Positions 34,035 to 47,651 of a DNA stretch of 64,000 nucleotides are shown in pieces (position 1 is the first letter of the stretch; every line of letters starts with the position of its first letter). The stretch comes from Opitutaceae bacterium. GTDB taxonomy: Bacteria > Verrucomicrobiota > Verrucomicrobiia > Opitutales > Opitutaceae. The stretch lies in the NCBI GenBank assembly GCA_028280945.1, contig JANQKV010000001.1:1-64000 (forward strand), in the 5' to 3' direction. Under the pieces are notes generated by a model. The model was not told the DNA's origin. It saw only the letters and a program-made list of their open reading frames with translations, and made no database searches. The position numbers and the translations under genes were made by a program.

Positions 34035-35746
34035 GGGCGCGCTCCATAAATGAGCGCCGCCACCGCATCCATAAACTCGGGAGCGCCCGGCTGGTAGCAG
34101 ATGATGACGGAACCAAAATCATCGGGTGCGCCGAAAGCGTAGGGGGTGTTGGATACAACGATCACCTTTTTCCCAAGGCTCATGATTTTACGCACGAGCT
34201 CACTGTTGGAGGTCGCGGCCTTGTGGTAGTAGTAGTTCGTCACAATCAGCAGGTCGGACTCATCCAACCGCATTTCCACTCGCCTGATGTCGTCCTCGGT
34301 CGGCACGTTGGCGATTTCCACTGCCCCAACATTTGTGCTGTGGCTGCAAAGCGATTCCCAAAGCAACCCCGGGTGGCTATACATATTATTGGCAAATGCC
34401 TGAGTAGGGAAAACCTGCTCCACCAACAACACCTTCTGCGCTGGGTCCAAGGGCATGAGACTGTCTTCGTCCCGAAGCACGATGGTCGATTTTTGGGCCG
34501 ATTCCAGGCAGGTGGTGACCACTGCCGGGTCGTTGGTGATGGCCTGGGCGTGGGTGGGATCGACGGACAGTTCGGGTTCAAACAGCCCTTGATCGTAACG
34601 CATGGAGAGAATGCGTTGCACCGATTCGTCGATTCGATTTTCGGAGATATCCCCGCGTTGCACACTCTCAACCACCCCCTCGAGGATGCGCAGTCGCAAG
34701 GGGGTCTCGTCACGGCACAGAATTAAATCGTGTCCCCCGTTGATGACGGCGATGACCGCTTCCACCATTTCGTAACGTTGGAGAATCCCCCCCATCATCA
34801 TATTGTCGGTTGTCACCAAACCTTCGAATCCGAGTTCGTTTCTCAACAGGTCCACCACGATTCGTTTGCTGGTTGAAGCCGGGATACCCTCCACGCCCAG
34901 TGCCGGGTATTGAGAGTGGGCGGTCATGATCGCTGGCAAACCACATTCAATCAACTCGCGGTAGGGACGAATATGCTCCTCGGTCAGTTTCTCCAAGCTG
35001 AGGTCGACGATGGGCAGATCCCAGTGGGCATCGCTGATGGATTCGCCGCGCCCGGGAAAGTGTTTGCCGGTGCAGACCAAGCCTGCATCCAGATATCCGC
35101 GAATGGCTTCCCTGGCGTTGCGAATGACTTCGTCGGGATCGTCGGAGTAGGAGCGTGAACCGATCTCCGGATTCAAGGGGTTCGTGTTCACATCAAGCGC
35201 CGGCGAGTGGATCATGTTAATCCCCAGCGCCTTCAATTGTCGTCCGGTCTGGTGGGCGACCCGGTAGGCGAGTTTGGGTTCTTTGGCCGTGGCAACACCC
35301 TTGGGGTGGGGGAAAAGACGTTGGCCGCTCAGGATGTCATCACAGGCCGAGCCTTCCTGATCGACGGTGAAGTGAATGGGGATTCCCAAATCACGCTTTT
35401 GCGAAAGAGCCCTCAAGCGATTGAGCACTTCCGCATACTCATAAGCGGTGGCGCTGGTCGCTGCTTTCAGTCCCGAAAAATCCCGGTGGTTTCCGATTGG
35501 GGTATGAATGGAGCGCCTGATATTGGCGTCGGGCTCTGTCCCGGGTTTTACATCATGGACCATGGACATGGTGCGGAACTTCTGACTGATGCGAAGTCCA
35601 CCCACGTGGTGCTTTTGAATCAGATCGACAATGTCCGGAGTGATGATGGGTCCGCAGAACCCAAACACCATCATTTGGCCGACCTTTTGTTCCAAGGTCA
35701 TCCGGTTCATCAGGTTGCCGATCAGGGATTTCTTACGTTCGTCCAT
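34031..35746 (-). CDS. Glycoside hydrolase family 3, beta-N-acetylhexosaminidase-like
   Basis: 571 residues, no signal peptide, so it acts on imported oligosaccharides. The GH3 barrel holds KHFPGRG (228-234) followed by D239 and H241 (SDAHWDLP), the Asp/His dyad arrangement of NagZ-type enzymes that serves as acid/base. The nucleophile is D314 in VTTDNMMMGG. A C-terminal alpha/beta domain (about 400-571) is present, unlike single-domain NagZ. The match to the NagZ branch suggests cleavage of GlcNAc- or GalNAc-containing ends. It is co-transcribed with the HAD hydrolase and lies just downstream of the LacI-family regulator on the same strand. Confidence 0.9.
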   Translation of the reverse strand: MDERKKSLIGNLMNRMTLEQKVGQMMVFGFCGPIITPDIVDLIQKHHVGGLRISQKFRTMSMVHDVKPGTEPDANIRRSIHTPIGNHRDFSGLKAATSATAYEYAEVLNRLRALSQKRDLGIPIHFTVDQEGSACDDILSGQRLFPHPKGVATAKEPKLAYRVAHQTGRQLKALGINMIHSPALDVNTNPLNPEIGSRSYSDDPDEVIRNAREAIRGYLDAGLVCTGKHFPGRGESISDAHWDLPIVDLSLEKLTEEHIRPYRELIECGLPAIMTAHSQYPALGVEGIPASTSKRIVVDLLRNELGFEGLVTTDNMMMGGILQRYEMVEAVIAVINGGHDLILCRDETPLRLRILEGVVESVQRGDISENRIDESVQRILSMRYDQGLFEPELSVDPTHAQAITNDPAVVTTCLESAQKSTIVLRDEDSLMPLDPAQKVLLVEQVFPTQAFANNMYSHPGLLWESLCSHSTNVGAVEIANVPTEDDIRRVEMRLDESDLLIVTNYYYHKAATSNSELVRKIMSLGKKVIVVSNTPYAFGAPDDFGSVIICYQPGAPEFMDAVAALIYGARP

Positions 35747-35803
35747 GGGGTCGCTTTGGCCTACAGGCGTAGCAGGCTCGAATTCCGTTGATCAGCCGTC
35801 ATC

Positions 35804-35820
35804 CATTCAATCGTTGAAAA
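35804..35820. promoter_or_regulatory. Candidate LacI-type operator upstream of GH3 gene
   Basis: CATTCAATCGTTGAAAA contains the perfect dyad TTCAA-N3-TTGAA (35806-35818), 58 bp before the GH3 start and inside the gap after the LacI-family gene. It resembles the site at 24652-24668. Shared control by that regulator is inferred. Confidence 0.4.
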
Positions 35821-35930
35821 CAAGAGTCTTGGGACGGAGCTCGAGGTTCCCAACGCCCCAAGTGAGGCCAACCGTATTGGCCGGAGTCATCCCACCCTGA
35901 TCAGGCTGGGAATCTGAGGCCGTTTAGACG

Positions 35931-37001
35931 TTAAAGATGGCTGGTGCTTACTCTGGGGTGAGCGACCTGCGGGGCATTTAGCGTGGTCCCCTCGCACCAG
36001 ACGGGGCGGATTGTCGTAGTAAAGGGATGAACCGGCACACCGATTTCGTTCCGGTCCAGAAACCCCGATAACTGTCGTGCAGACATTTGGCCCAGCAAGA
36101 AGGGCTGTTGATCGATGCTCGAGGTGCCGGGGGCGCCGTCGTATTTATCGAGCAGGGCAAATCCGATGTCTTCCGGAAATCGCATGCCCTCCTGTTGCAA
36201 AGCTTCCGCAAAGTCATAACTCAACCCGATCACAGCATCGATCTCGTTCCGCCGCACAAAGTCCACAAACCTGGTGCCAGCATCTCCGGAAAACACATGG
36301 GTTTTGGCAAGGGTCGGAAACAGGTTCGAACTCCCCTCGAATGCGATGCTCCACCGCCGATTTACATGCAGATCCCGACCCTTCCGATACGCGAGGAGTG
36401 GGCGAGTGTAGTCTCGAGCCACCAGGGTTTCGAGCACCAGTCGAATTGTGATGAACTGGTCGCACACAACCCGACACAAACTTGGTTCGCGCAAGCGGTA
36501 ACCCATGGTGATGGCAGCAAACTCCGACCAGTTGAACCCTTCTATTTTGGAAATTCCAACCGGTGGCGAGACCAACAGGCCACGGATTCCGCGATTCAAA
36601 AGGACGTCGGATAGCCGGCTTGCGTTGGAAGCATAATCAGCCAGCCGGAAGACTTCGACGCGGTAACCAAGTCGTTCCATTTCGGATCGAGCTCCGCGCT
36701 GAAACTCCCTGAAGATGGGGGTCTCTTCCAAGTCGCGCTCTCCCGGTGGCTCCAGCTTCAGGTAGGCCACACATTCCCCCTGGTTCTTGTCCTCCTTGGA
36801 GCGGAGATATCCCATCAATTGGGAGAGATGGGGATCCGGACGGTAGTCCATTTCCTTGGCGATCGAGAGGATTCGCTGGCGTGTTTCCTCCTTGATGCGT
36901 GGATCTCCTCGCAGAGCCAGTGATACGGTGGATTTGTCGACACCTGCGGCAACCGCTATGTCAACCAGCCTCACGCGGCGTTTTTCGGGGCCAGAAGTCA
37001 C
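35931..37001 (-). CDS. LacI-family transcriptional regulator
   Basis: 356 residues from a GTG at 37001. The N-terminal helix-turn-helix RLVDIAVAAGVDKSTVSLAL and the hinge region (about 12-70: RIKEETRQRILSIAKEMDYRPD) are typical of LacI/GalR. The rest is a periplasmic-binding-protein-like sugar-sensing domain. It probably represses the glycan locus until an inducing sugar binds. It lies directly upstream of the GH3/HAD pair and about 8 kb from the TonB receptor gene, both of which have similar palindromes. A palindrome 25 bp before its own start suggests autoregulation. Confidence 0.92.
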   Translation of the reverse strand: MTSGPEKRRVRLVDIAVAAGVDKSTVSLALRGDPRIKEETRQRILSIAKEMDYRPDPHLSQLMGYLRSKEDKNQGECVAYLKLEPPGERDLEETPIFREFQRGARSEMERLGYRVEVFRLADYASNASRLSDVLLNRGIRGLLVSPPVGISKIEGFNWSEFAAITMGYRLREPSLCRVVCDQFITIRLVLETLVARDYTRPLLAYRKGRDLHVNRRWSIAFEGSSNLFPTLAKTHVFSGDAGTRFVDFVRRNEIDAVIGLSYDFAEALQQEGMRFPEDIGFALLDKYDGAPGTSSIDQQPFLLGQMSARQLSGFLDRNEIGVPVHPFTTTIRPVWCEGTTLNAPQVAHPRVSTSHL

Positions 37002-37025
37002 GGTGGCAGGCTTGGTTTTAGTTGG

Positions 37026-37036
37026 TTTCAGTGAAA
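37026..37036. promoter_or_regulatory. Palindrome upstream of the LacI-family gene
   Basis: TTTCA-G-TGAAA is a perfect 11-bp dyad 25 bp before the regulator's start. The position would suit an autoregulatory operator. It differs from the two sites near the catabolic genes, so it may bind another factor. Confidence 0.3.
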
Positions 37037-37124
37037 TGAAAAAAGGCTGTTCGGTAGGGGTGTTCCGACTGAGTGAGTGGAAAGATTGGGCGCATTCTGG
37101 TTGAGTGAAAAGTTTGAACCCAAA

Positions 37125-37153
37125 CCGGGCTTTGCACCTATTCCGCGTGAATC
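37125..37153 (+). repeat. Dispersed intergenic repeat, partial copy C
   Basis: This 29-bp stretch (CCGGGCTTTGCACC then GCGTGAATC) aligns without gaps to 14350-14378 of copy B, with about three quarters of bases identical. Only the last block of the repeat is recognisable here. Confidence 0.4.
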
Positions 37154-37208
37154 ATCCCGAAGACGATCGGGTTCCAGGCTCCATTTACGGATTATCCGAG
37201 TGATTCAG

Positions 37209-37241
37209 GTGCCCGGGCGTGCTCGCCCGGGCACTTTGATT
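37209..37241. terminator. Strong hairpin, possible terminator
   Basis: An 11-bp perfect stem (GTGCCCGGGCG at 37209-37219 with its complement at 37224-37234) has a 4-base loop. It is followed on the plus strand by TTTGATTT. It lies 27 bp beyond the stop of the minus-strand RND gene, which it probably ends, although the T-rich side faces the other way. Confidence 0.5.
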
Positions 37242-37267
37242 TCAGTATTGTCCTCTTCCCATATGAC

Positions 37268-41731
<4,464 letters not shown>

Positions 41732-41735
<4 letters not shown>

Positions 41736-43027
41736 TTTTTGTGAAAGGAAAGGGTTTGGGAGGAAGAGTTGGTGGTTTGATTGAGCGGACCACCGAGCAG
41801 GCGTTCGATTTCGATGACGTGGAGCTGGTAGGCGGTGGCTTGGTGCACGAGCTCGGTGCGACGAGCGATGAGGGCCTGCTGTGCGGCTTGGAGTTCCAGT
41901 AGCGAATAGCGGCCGTGTTCGTAGCCCTCTCGCACAATGGCCAAGGACTCCTCGGCCGTGGGCAGGAGCACGTCCTGCAGCGAGGTGATGGCCGAGAACG
42001 CGTGCACCATCTCTTGGTAAACATCGAACAAAGTCGCGCGCAGCTCGAGACGGGCGACCTCGACTTCAGCAGCGGTCAGTTCGCGTTGGACCTCGGCCTC
42101 GCGTACGGCTCCGGTGGAGGGATCGCGTACGGGCAGTGGCATCGAGAAACCGGCCACGAGACCGAAGTCGCCGGAGATTTCCGCGCGACGCAGGCCGGCA
42201 GTAAAAACAGCCGGACTGTGGGCCAGGCTGCGGGCGAGGCGCAGGCGGGCCTGATGCCAGCGGTCCTCGGCCGCGAGATGGGCGAAGGCCGGACTGGTTT
42301 CCAGACGTGTCGCTAGGACCTCAAAGTCTGGTGCGACCGGCAGGTTGAGCAGATCGGCGCGAGCTTCGCCAAAGTGCGGCGAGGTGTCGCCGAGGGCTGC
42401 GGCGAGCGACTGCCGGCAGCTCGCCAGCTCGTGTTCGGCGTGTTCTTCCTCGATATGTAGTTGCTCGAGGACGGCCTTGGCTTGGTTGATCTCCAAGCGC
42501 GAGGCTTGGGCGGCTTTGACCCGAGCTTCGACGGTGGCGAGAGCCTGCTCACCGAGCTCACGGGCGTCGCGGGCATGGGCCAGCAGCTGTTGTTCGGCCA
42601 CGATTTCGACAAAGCGACGTGCAACTGCAGCGAAAACAGCAACGCGTTGGGACTGGTAGGCTGCCAGCGCCACATTGCGTTGGGCCGAGGCGCTTTCGAC
42701 CCGGCGGTCGATGGTTCCACCCAGATCAACGAGTTGGCTGAGCTGGAGAGTGGTCTCCAAGCTGTTGATGCCGGAGTAGCGGCCGGTGCCGAGGAAGTTC
42801 TCGACCTCAACGGCCAGTTCAGGGTTGGGCCGGAATCCGGCCTGTAGCACGCGGGCTTCCGCCACACGCGGCCCCAAGGCGTAGGCCCGGAGGGTGGGAT
42901 TGTGTTCCAGAGTACGGGCGAGTGCAGCGGAGAGGGTGATCGGGTCACCGGAAGACGGATCCGTGTCGGTGGAGGCGAGCAACGGCAGGCCTCCTGCCAG
43001 GAGGAGGGAAAATAAAGACCATTTCAT
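41732..43027 (-). CDS. czcC: CzcC-type TolC-family outer-membrane channel
   Basis: 431 residues from the ATG at 43027; 69 upstream codons are open but precede the signal peptide. The leader MKWSLFSLLLAGG is followed by two repeats of the TolC-like helical domain (AALARTLEHNPTLRAY, then a second set around EVEVARLELRATLFDVYQE). Heptad-like Ala/Leu/Glu patterns fit the long periplasmic helices. It forms the exit duct for the CzcAB pump. It is the first structural gene of the operon, with the small His-rich gene 157 bp upstream. Confidence 0.92.
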
Positions 43028-43184
43028 GATGGCAAAGCGTATTGGATTGCGGGTGCGGACGGCCCACGAAGGAAGGGCACGCCAAGGGAGAGCAAGCGGT
43101 CGATATGACCGCGCATGCCGGGACTTTTTTACACGGCCCGGCGGAGACGCCCGCGTGGTCCACGGGTCGTCTGCTACAATCGGA

Positions 43185-43607
43185 TCAAGCCCGCACCGGC
43201 GGGGCAGTTGCCCACAGGGCGCAACGCCACACAAATTGCCAACACTTCAACAGATGCTGTTCTCGCCATCGCGGTGACGCAGAAACAGGCAGGAAAAGCG
43301 GGACTGAAAGTAATGAAACCCCACACCAAACAGCGATGAAATCCACAACCAGCTGTGGTATCCCGCCGGCAAGCCGGTTCTCCTTGGACGAGCCTTGTGC
43401 CAGGATCAGTCCGTGACTATCGGCAACGTCGGGTAGATCATGGGGAGCTCCATCCTGATGGTGATCATGATCGGCAGCGGCGTGAACATGACCGATCTGG
43501 TGACCGTAGGCCCGCATTTGCGAACACCCCTCGGCTGCGACGTGGTGCAAGGACAGGATCCAAGCCAAACAGAGCAACAGAGCTATAGTTGAGCGGTGCT
43601 TGCGCAT
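43185..43607 (-). CDS. Small exported His-rich protein leading the metal efflux operon
   Basis: 140 residues with a signal peptide (about 1-25). A His/Asp cluster follows (HVHAAADHDHHQDGAPHD) and then a hydrophobic segment (about 86-110). Small proteins of this kind often precede czc/cus-type efflux genes and may sense or bind metal. I do not recognise a named family. It lies upstream of czcC on the same strand and is probably in the same transcript. Confidence 0.65.
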   Translation of the reverse strand: MRKHRSTIALLLCLAWILSLHHVAAEGCSQMRAYGHQIGHVHAAADHDHHQDGAPHDLPDVADSHGLILAQGSSKENRLAGGIPQLVVDFIAVWCGVSLLSVPLFLPVSASPRWREQHLLKCWQFVWRCALWATAPPVRA

Positions 43608-43920
43608 TTCCAGTAGACGATGGACCGAATTTCAGGAGTCGCTGGAACTCAAGCGAAATCCTGACTGCAAACCTCGTGAGCCATTCCAGTTATAGTGATT
43701 ACCAACATGTCAGGGGAAAGCATGTGCACAAGACAGCTTCTGATTCGTTTTAATACGGACTCGAGACTGTTCATCTCCATTTTTCTAGTAAACTGCGAAC
43801 CGGATTCGAACATCCCTGAAGAGCATTTAGACGATATGGAGAAGTTGGGTCTTCTACTCTTTTAGGAACATGAAACTACCTTCGGAGTCGGGTGTATCGC
43901 AGGCACCTAAGCTACTATTG
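43608..43920. other. Intergenic region between efflux operon and siderophore-type receptor
   Basis: 313 bp upstream of the efflux operon's first gene (minus) and downstream of the receptor gene (minus). The operon promoter should be here. I see no clear hairpin terminator, operator or coding frame. Confidence 0.45.
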
Positions 43921-46071
43921 CTAAAACCGTCCGACAAACGCAATGCGGGCGTTGATCGGTGCTCCCACTGTCGCTTGGTGCGTGCTGTGGGAGTTCGGGA
44001 AGTAGAGTTCATCGGTCAGGTTTTCGACGTTCACTTGGATACGCAGGCGGTCCGACACGTCGAAGTAGGCGGCTGCATCGATGCGGGTATAGCTCGGCAG
44101 GACGGCAGTATTCCCATTGTTGATGAAGCTATCGCTTTGGTGGATCAGCCCCAGGCCCAAGCCAAAACGAGTCGTGACCCTGTAGTTGTTCCAGATCGAA
44201 AACATATGCTCAGGCAACTCTCGCGGGCGAAGGTTGGTGGGGCCGAGTCGATTGACCTGCTCACCGTCGAGGTAGCTGTACCCAGCGGAGATGAACCACC
44301 AATCGGTGACATTACCTTGGAGCTGAGCTTCGAAGCCCGTGATTTGAGAGTCGATGACATCCAGGGTCGACGGATCGTTGTCAGCAACTTGGGGAGAGCT
44401 TTGCTCGATCTCAAATACGGAGGTCGTCAAGCTCAGTCCTTGATTGAAATCCCACTTCAGTCCGGCTTCGAGGTTTTGGAAGGTATTTGGATCCAGTATA
44501 TTATTGTTTCCATTAATATTGGCGAACTGCTCGCCGCTCCGGGGAAGGAAGGATTCACTAAAGCTGGCGTAGAGGGAAACCGTCTCTTGCGGCTTAAAGA
44601 CCAAACCGAGGCGGGGAGAAACCTCCTCGTCCTTGCGGCTGCGGGTCTCGTCGGCCAAGACGTTGAAGACCTCGATATCAAAGCTGTCGAAGCGGCCGCC
44701 GATGATGCCGTGCCACCGCTCGGTGAACTCAATCTCGTCCTGAATATAAAAAGAGAATACATTGATGCTCACGCGGGTGTCGTCGTTGAGATCGGTGGTA
44801 TAACTGTTTGTGGTCGTGACACCTGATGAGTTTACGCCAACGCCGCCGCTGAGATTGAGCGGACGCGCGATGGTAAACATCTCATTGTCGTCGGCCGTGG
44901 TGTCCCAAAACGCGTTATAGCGGTCCTGATCCGAGGAGGTGTCGATAAACTCGACTCCGGTGACGAGGGTGTGGTCGATTTCTCCAGTAGCAAATTCGCC
45001 AATCAGGTTTCCGGACAGGATCAGATTTTGCCGCTGGGTTGTGTCGACATACCCGTCGAGTGTGGCCACGTCGGGTGAGTTGGCCTGACTGTAGCTCGAA
45101 ACGTAAAAGTTTTCATAGAGCTTGTCGTAATCGCCATAAAATACGTTGAAGTTGCCTTTCAGGAAATTCGAGAAGTCATGTTGCAGCGTGGTGCGCAGCA
45201 GATGGGCTTCGAGTCGGTTGTTGTTGAGTGCGGGATCACCAAATACGATGTCCTTGAATGCCTTGACGGGGCGCCCATCCGACCCGGTGGGGATGCCACG
45301 ATCGATAAAACGTTCGTGGTCAATGTATTCATAGGACAGGTCGAGGGTGGTGGCCGGGCTGAGGGCAAACTTGGCGGTCGGGTTGAAGCCCAGCCGGTCT
45401 CCGTCGTAGAAATCACGATCGTTTTCCAGGTGCTCAAAAAAGGCGTTCACCCGAAAGGCGGAATCCTCGCTGGCGGCATAGTTGCTGTCCACTTCCACAC
45501 TGAATGCTCCGAAGGTATCAAAGCTGGCCTTGTATCCGGTGAAGTTCCTGTCGAGCACACCTTTCTTGGTCACGCGGTTGAGGATGCCCCCCGTTCCTCC
45601 ACGGCCAAAGAGCAAGGCATTCGGGCCACGCAGGATTTCAATCTGCTCAAGATTATAGAACGGTCGGTAGTATTGAACGTCGTCCCGGAAGCCATCGATG
45701 AAGAAATCGGCGGTTGAGCGCACACCACGAAATACGATCGCGTCACGATGACCTTCTCCTTGGGAGGTATTCACCCCGGGGGTGTAGTTGATGATGTCCC
45801 CGATGTTTCTAAAGCCCTGAAGTCCGATTTGTTCGGCGGTGAAGATCGAAAGGCTCTGAGGCACGTCAATGATGGGCGTGGGTGACTCCAGCGCGTTGAC
45901 CTGATTTGAGTAGAGATACTTCCCCACAACCTCGAATTGATTCATCTCCACAACCTCATCGGAAAGAGCCAAGTTTGGCACAGTTATCAGTAGCGTGGAG
46001 ATCTTCGCCACATTGAGAAGGCGAGAGAATTTGTTTTTCTCGTTATTGAGTCCAGGTATCATCTTAGTCAT
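43921..46071 (-). CDS. TonB-dependent siderophore-type receptor
   Basis: 716 residues, the usual size for siderophore receptors (about 700). The signal region ends near residue 37. The mature start DEVVEMNQFEVVGKYLYS resembles a TonB box. The plug holds DVPQSLSIFTAEQI and RDAIVFRGVRSTADFFIDGF, then IEILRGPNALLFGRGGTGG, the classic FhuA/FecA-type signature. The barrel ends in an aromatic residue (FVGRF). It probably imports ferric chelates. The divergent neighbour is a Gfo/Idh/MocA gene; no siderophore synthesis genes are present. Confidence 0.92.
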   Translation of the reverse strand: MTKMIPGLNNEKNKFSRLLNVAKISTLLITVPNLALSDEVVEMNQFEVVGKYLYSNQVNALESPTPIIDVPQSLSIFTAEQIGLQGFRNIGDIINYTPGVNTSQGEGHRDAIVFRGVRSTADFFIDGFRDDVQYYRPFYNLEQIEILRGPNALLFGRGGTGGILNRVTKKGVLDRNFTGYKASFDTFGAFSVEVDSNYAASEDSAFRVNAFFEHLENDRDFYDGDRLGFNPTAKFALSPATTLDLSYEYIDHERFIDRGIPTGSDGRPVKAFKDIVFGDPALNNNRLEAHLLRTTLQHDFSNFLKGNFNVFYGDYDKLYENFYVSSYSQANSPDVATLDGYVDTTQRQNLILSGNLIGEFATGEIDHTLVTGVEFIDTSSDQDRYNAFWDTTADDNEMFTIARPLNLSGGVGVNSSGVTTTNSYTTDLNDDTRVSINVFSFYIQDEIEFTERWHGIIGGRFDSFDIEVFNVLADETRSRKDEEVSPRLGLVFKPQETVSLYASFSESFLPRSGEQFANINGNNNILDPNTFQNLEAGLKWDFNQGLSLTTSVFEIEQSSPQVADNDPSTLDVIDSQITGFEAQLQGNVTDWWFISAGYSYLDGEQVNRLGPTNLRPRELPEHMFSIWNNYRVTTRFGLGLGLIHQSDSFINNGNTAVLPSYTRIDAAAYFDVSDRLRIQVNVENLTDELYFPNSHSTHQATVGAPINARIAFVGRF

Positions 46072-46092
46072 AAGATATGAGACTGGGAATCA

Positions 46093-46115
46093 ATTTCACT
46101 TGAAATCCATGTCAA
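46093..46115 (-). promoter_or_regulatory. Candidate promoter -35 with overlapping dyad for the siderophore-type receptor
   Basis: Reading minus, TTGACA (46115-46110) lies about 40 bp before the receptor start. The perfect dyad ATTTCA-N2-TGAAAT (46093-46106) falls immediately downstream, in the spacer. A repressor bound there would block the promoter. It is not a clear match to the classical Fur box. The -10 is weak. Confidence 0.35.
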
Positions 46116-46312
46116 GAGATTCTCCGAGGGAATGCACCAGCTCTGACTCCGAGTTACCATGTGGTGGTATCTAGGGCTCGCGTGGAGGCGGAGGTGTGCC
46201 CCAGCCGGACCGGGTGAAAGGGGAAAGCAGGACCAAGTGTTTCTCACCCTTGGTAACGGTGCCATCCTTGTTCCGTTGACCGAATTTGGATGGAGTAACA
46301 TTCATCCTCGTA

Positions 46313-47602
46313 ATGAATCGTCGTGACTTTGTGAAAGCCGGTGCGTTGTGGGGAACAGGAATCGCCTTGGGGGCACGGGCTTCCGCAGAAAAAGTGCGGG
46401 CGGCCAACGATCGCATCAACGTGGCGCTGATCGGTGCGCGCAACATGGGCGGTAAATCGCACCTGCCAAGCCTGGTGGGTTCATCCGAGTGTCAGGTAGT
46501 GGCGATCTGCGACGTGGATTCGCAGGTCCTGGCCGCCGCGTTCGCCACGGCCAAACAGGGTTACGCTGAAAAGAATGGAACGACCGGGCATCAAGGGATC
46601 GCGACCCATGAGGATTATCGTGAGGTCCTGGCCCGGGACGATGTTGACGCGGTGGTGATCGCCACTCCGGACCATTGGCATGTGCCGATGGCGAAGGCGG
46701 CGGTGTTGGCGGGGAAGGATGTCTACGTTGAGAAACCGCTCTCTCTTTACGTAGGCGAGGGACGTGACTTGATAGGTTTGGTGGCCGACCGCGACGCCAT
46801 CGTGCAGGTGGGCACTCAGCAGCGCTCGAGCCTGCGTTTCCTGATTGCCCAGCAGATCATCCGCAGTGGCGCCATCGGCGAGATCACCCAAGTGGATGTG
46901 GGCATCCGCACACGATCGGGCAGCGCCGAACCACCGGAGTTGCAGGAACCGCCCCCCGAGCTGAATTACGACATGTGGCTGGGACCGGTGCCGTGGCTTG
47001 AATACGCCCCGCGACGCGTGCACTACGATTTTCGTTTCGTGCCCGAGTTTTCGGGAGGCGACATCACCAATTGGGGAGCGCACTTCATCGACTCGGCCCA
47101 TCAGATTCTGGGACTCGACGACACGGGCCCTGTGTCCGTGCGCGGCAGCGGCCAGCGCAATCCGGTTGGCTCGGTGCACACGAGTTTTTACGATATCGAG
47201 ACTGATTTCACTTACGCGAGTGGCCTCACCATGCGGTTGTACACCGGCAAGCTCGGCGTGCGTTTCAGGGGCTCGGAAGGCACGTTGTTTGTCAGTCGCA
47301 GTGCGTTGGCCACGACCCCGGCCAATATTCTGGAAAACCGGTCCCGCGAAATTGATGCCCAACTCAGGGAGGCCGGAGACCATTGGGACAATTGGTTCGA
47401 TTGCATTCGTTCCCGCCAAAAGGACGCCCTGCGGGCACCTCTCGAACCTGGCCATCGTTCCGCGACGGTCTGCCACCTGGCCAACATCGCCATTGAGCTG
47501 AACCGTCCCTTGATCTGGGATCCGGGGCGGGAGATTTTTGAGTCCGATGCTCACGCCAACGCTCTCTTGACCCGACCGGAACGACCGCAGTGGCGTGTTT
47601 AA
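46313..47602 (+). CDS. Tat-exported Gfo/Idh/MocA-family oxidoreductase
   Basis: 429 residues from the ATG at 46313. The twin-arginine leader MNRRDFVKAGALWGTG leads to a Rossmann fold with VALIGARNMGGKSHLP. EKPLSLYVGEG is the family's EKP motif, with the Lys that usually contacts substrate. NWGAHFIDSAHQ fits the second domain. Exported members of this family are abundant in Verrucomicrobia and act on sugars in the periplasm with a tightly bound NAD(P). The following secreted isomerase-fold gene starts 49 bp on and is probably in the same operon. Confidence 0.9.
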   Translation: MNRRDFVKAGALWGTGIALGARASAEKVRAANDRINVALIGARNMGGKSHLPSLVGSSECQVVAICDVDSQVLAAAFATAKQGYAEKNGTTGHQGIATHEDYREVLARDDVDAVVIATPDHWHVPMAKAAVLAGKDVYVEKPLSLYVGEGRDLIGLVADRDAIVQVGTQQRSSLRFLIAQQIIRSGAIGEITQVDVGIRTRSGSAEPPELQEPPPELNYDMWLGPVPWLEYAPRRVHYDFRFVPEFSGGDITNWGAHFIDSAHQILGLDDTGPVSVRGSGQRNPVGSVHTSFYDIETDFTYASGLTMRLYTGKLGVRFRGSEGTLFVSRSALATTPANILENRSREIDAQLREAGDHWDNWFDCIRSRQKDALRAPLEPGHRSATVCHLANIAIELNRPLIWDPGREIFESDAHANALLTRPERPQWRV

Positions 47603-47651
47603 GTAGAGGTTTTGCTGGTCGGAGTCGGAATCGAAGCGTTTGCTTCCAGCG

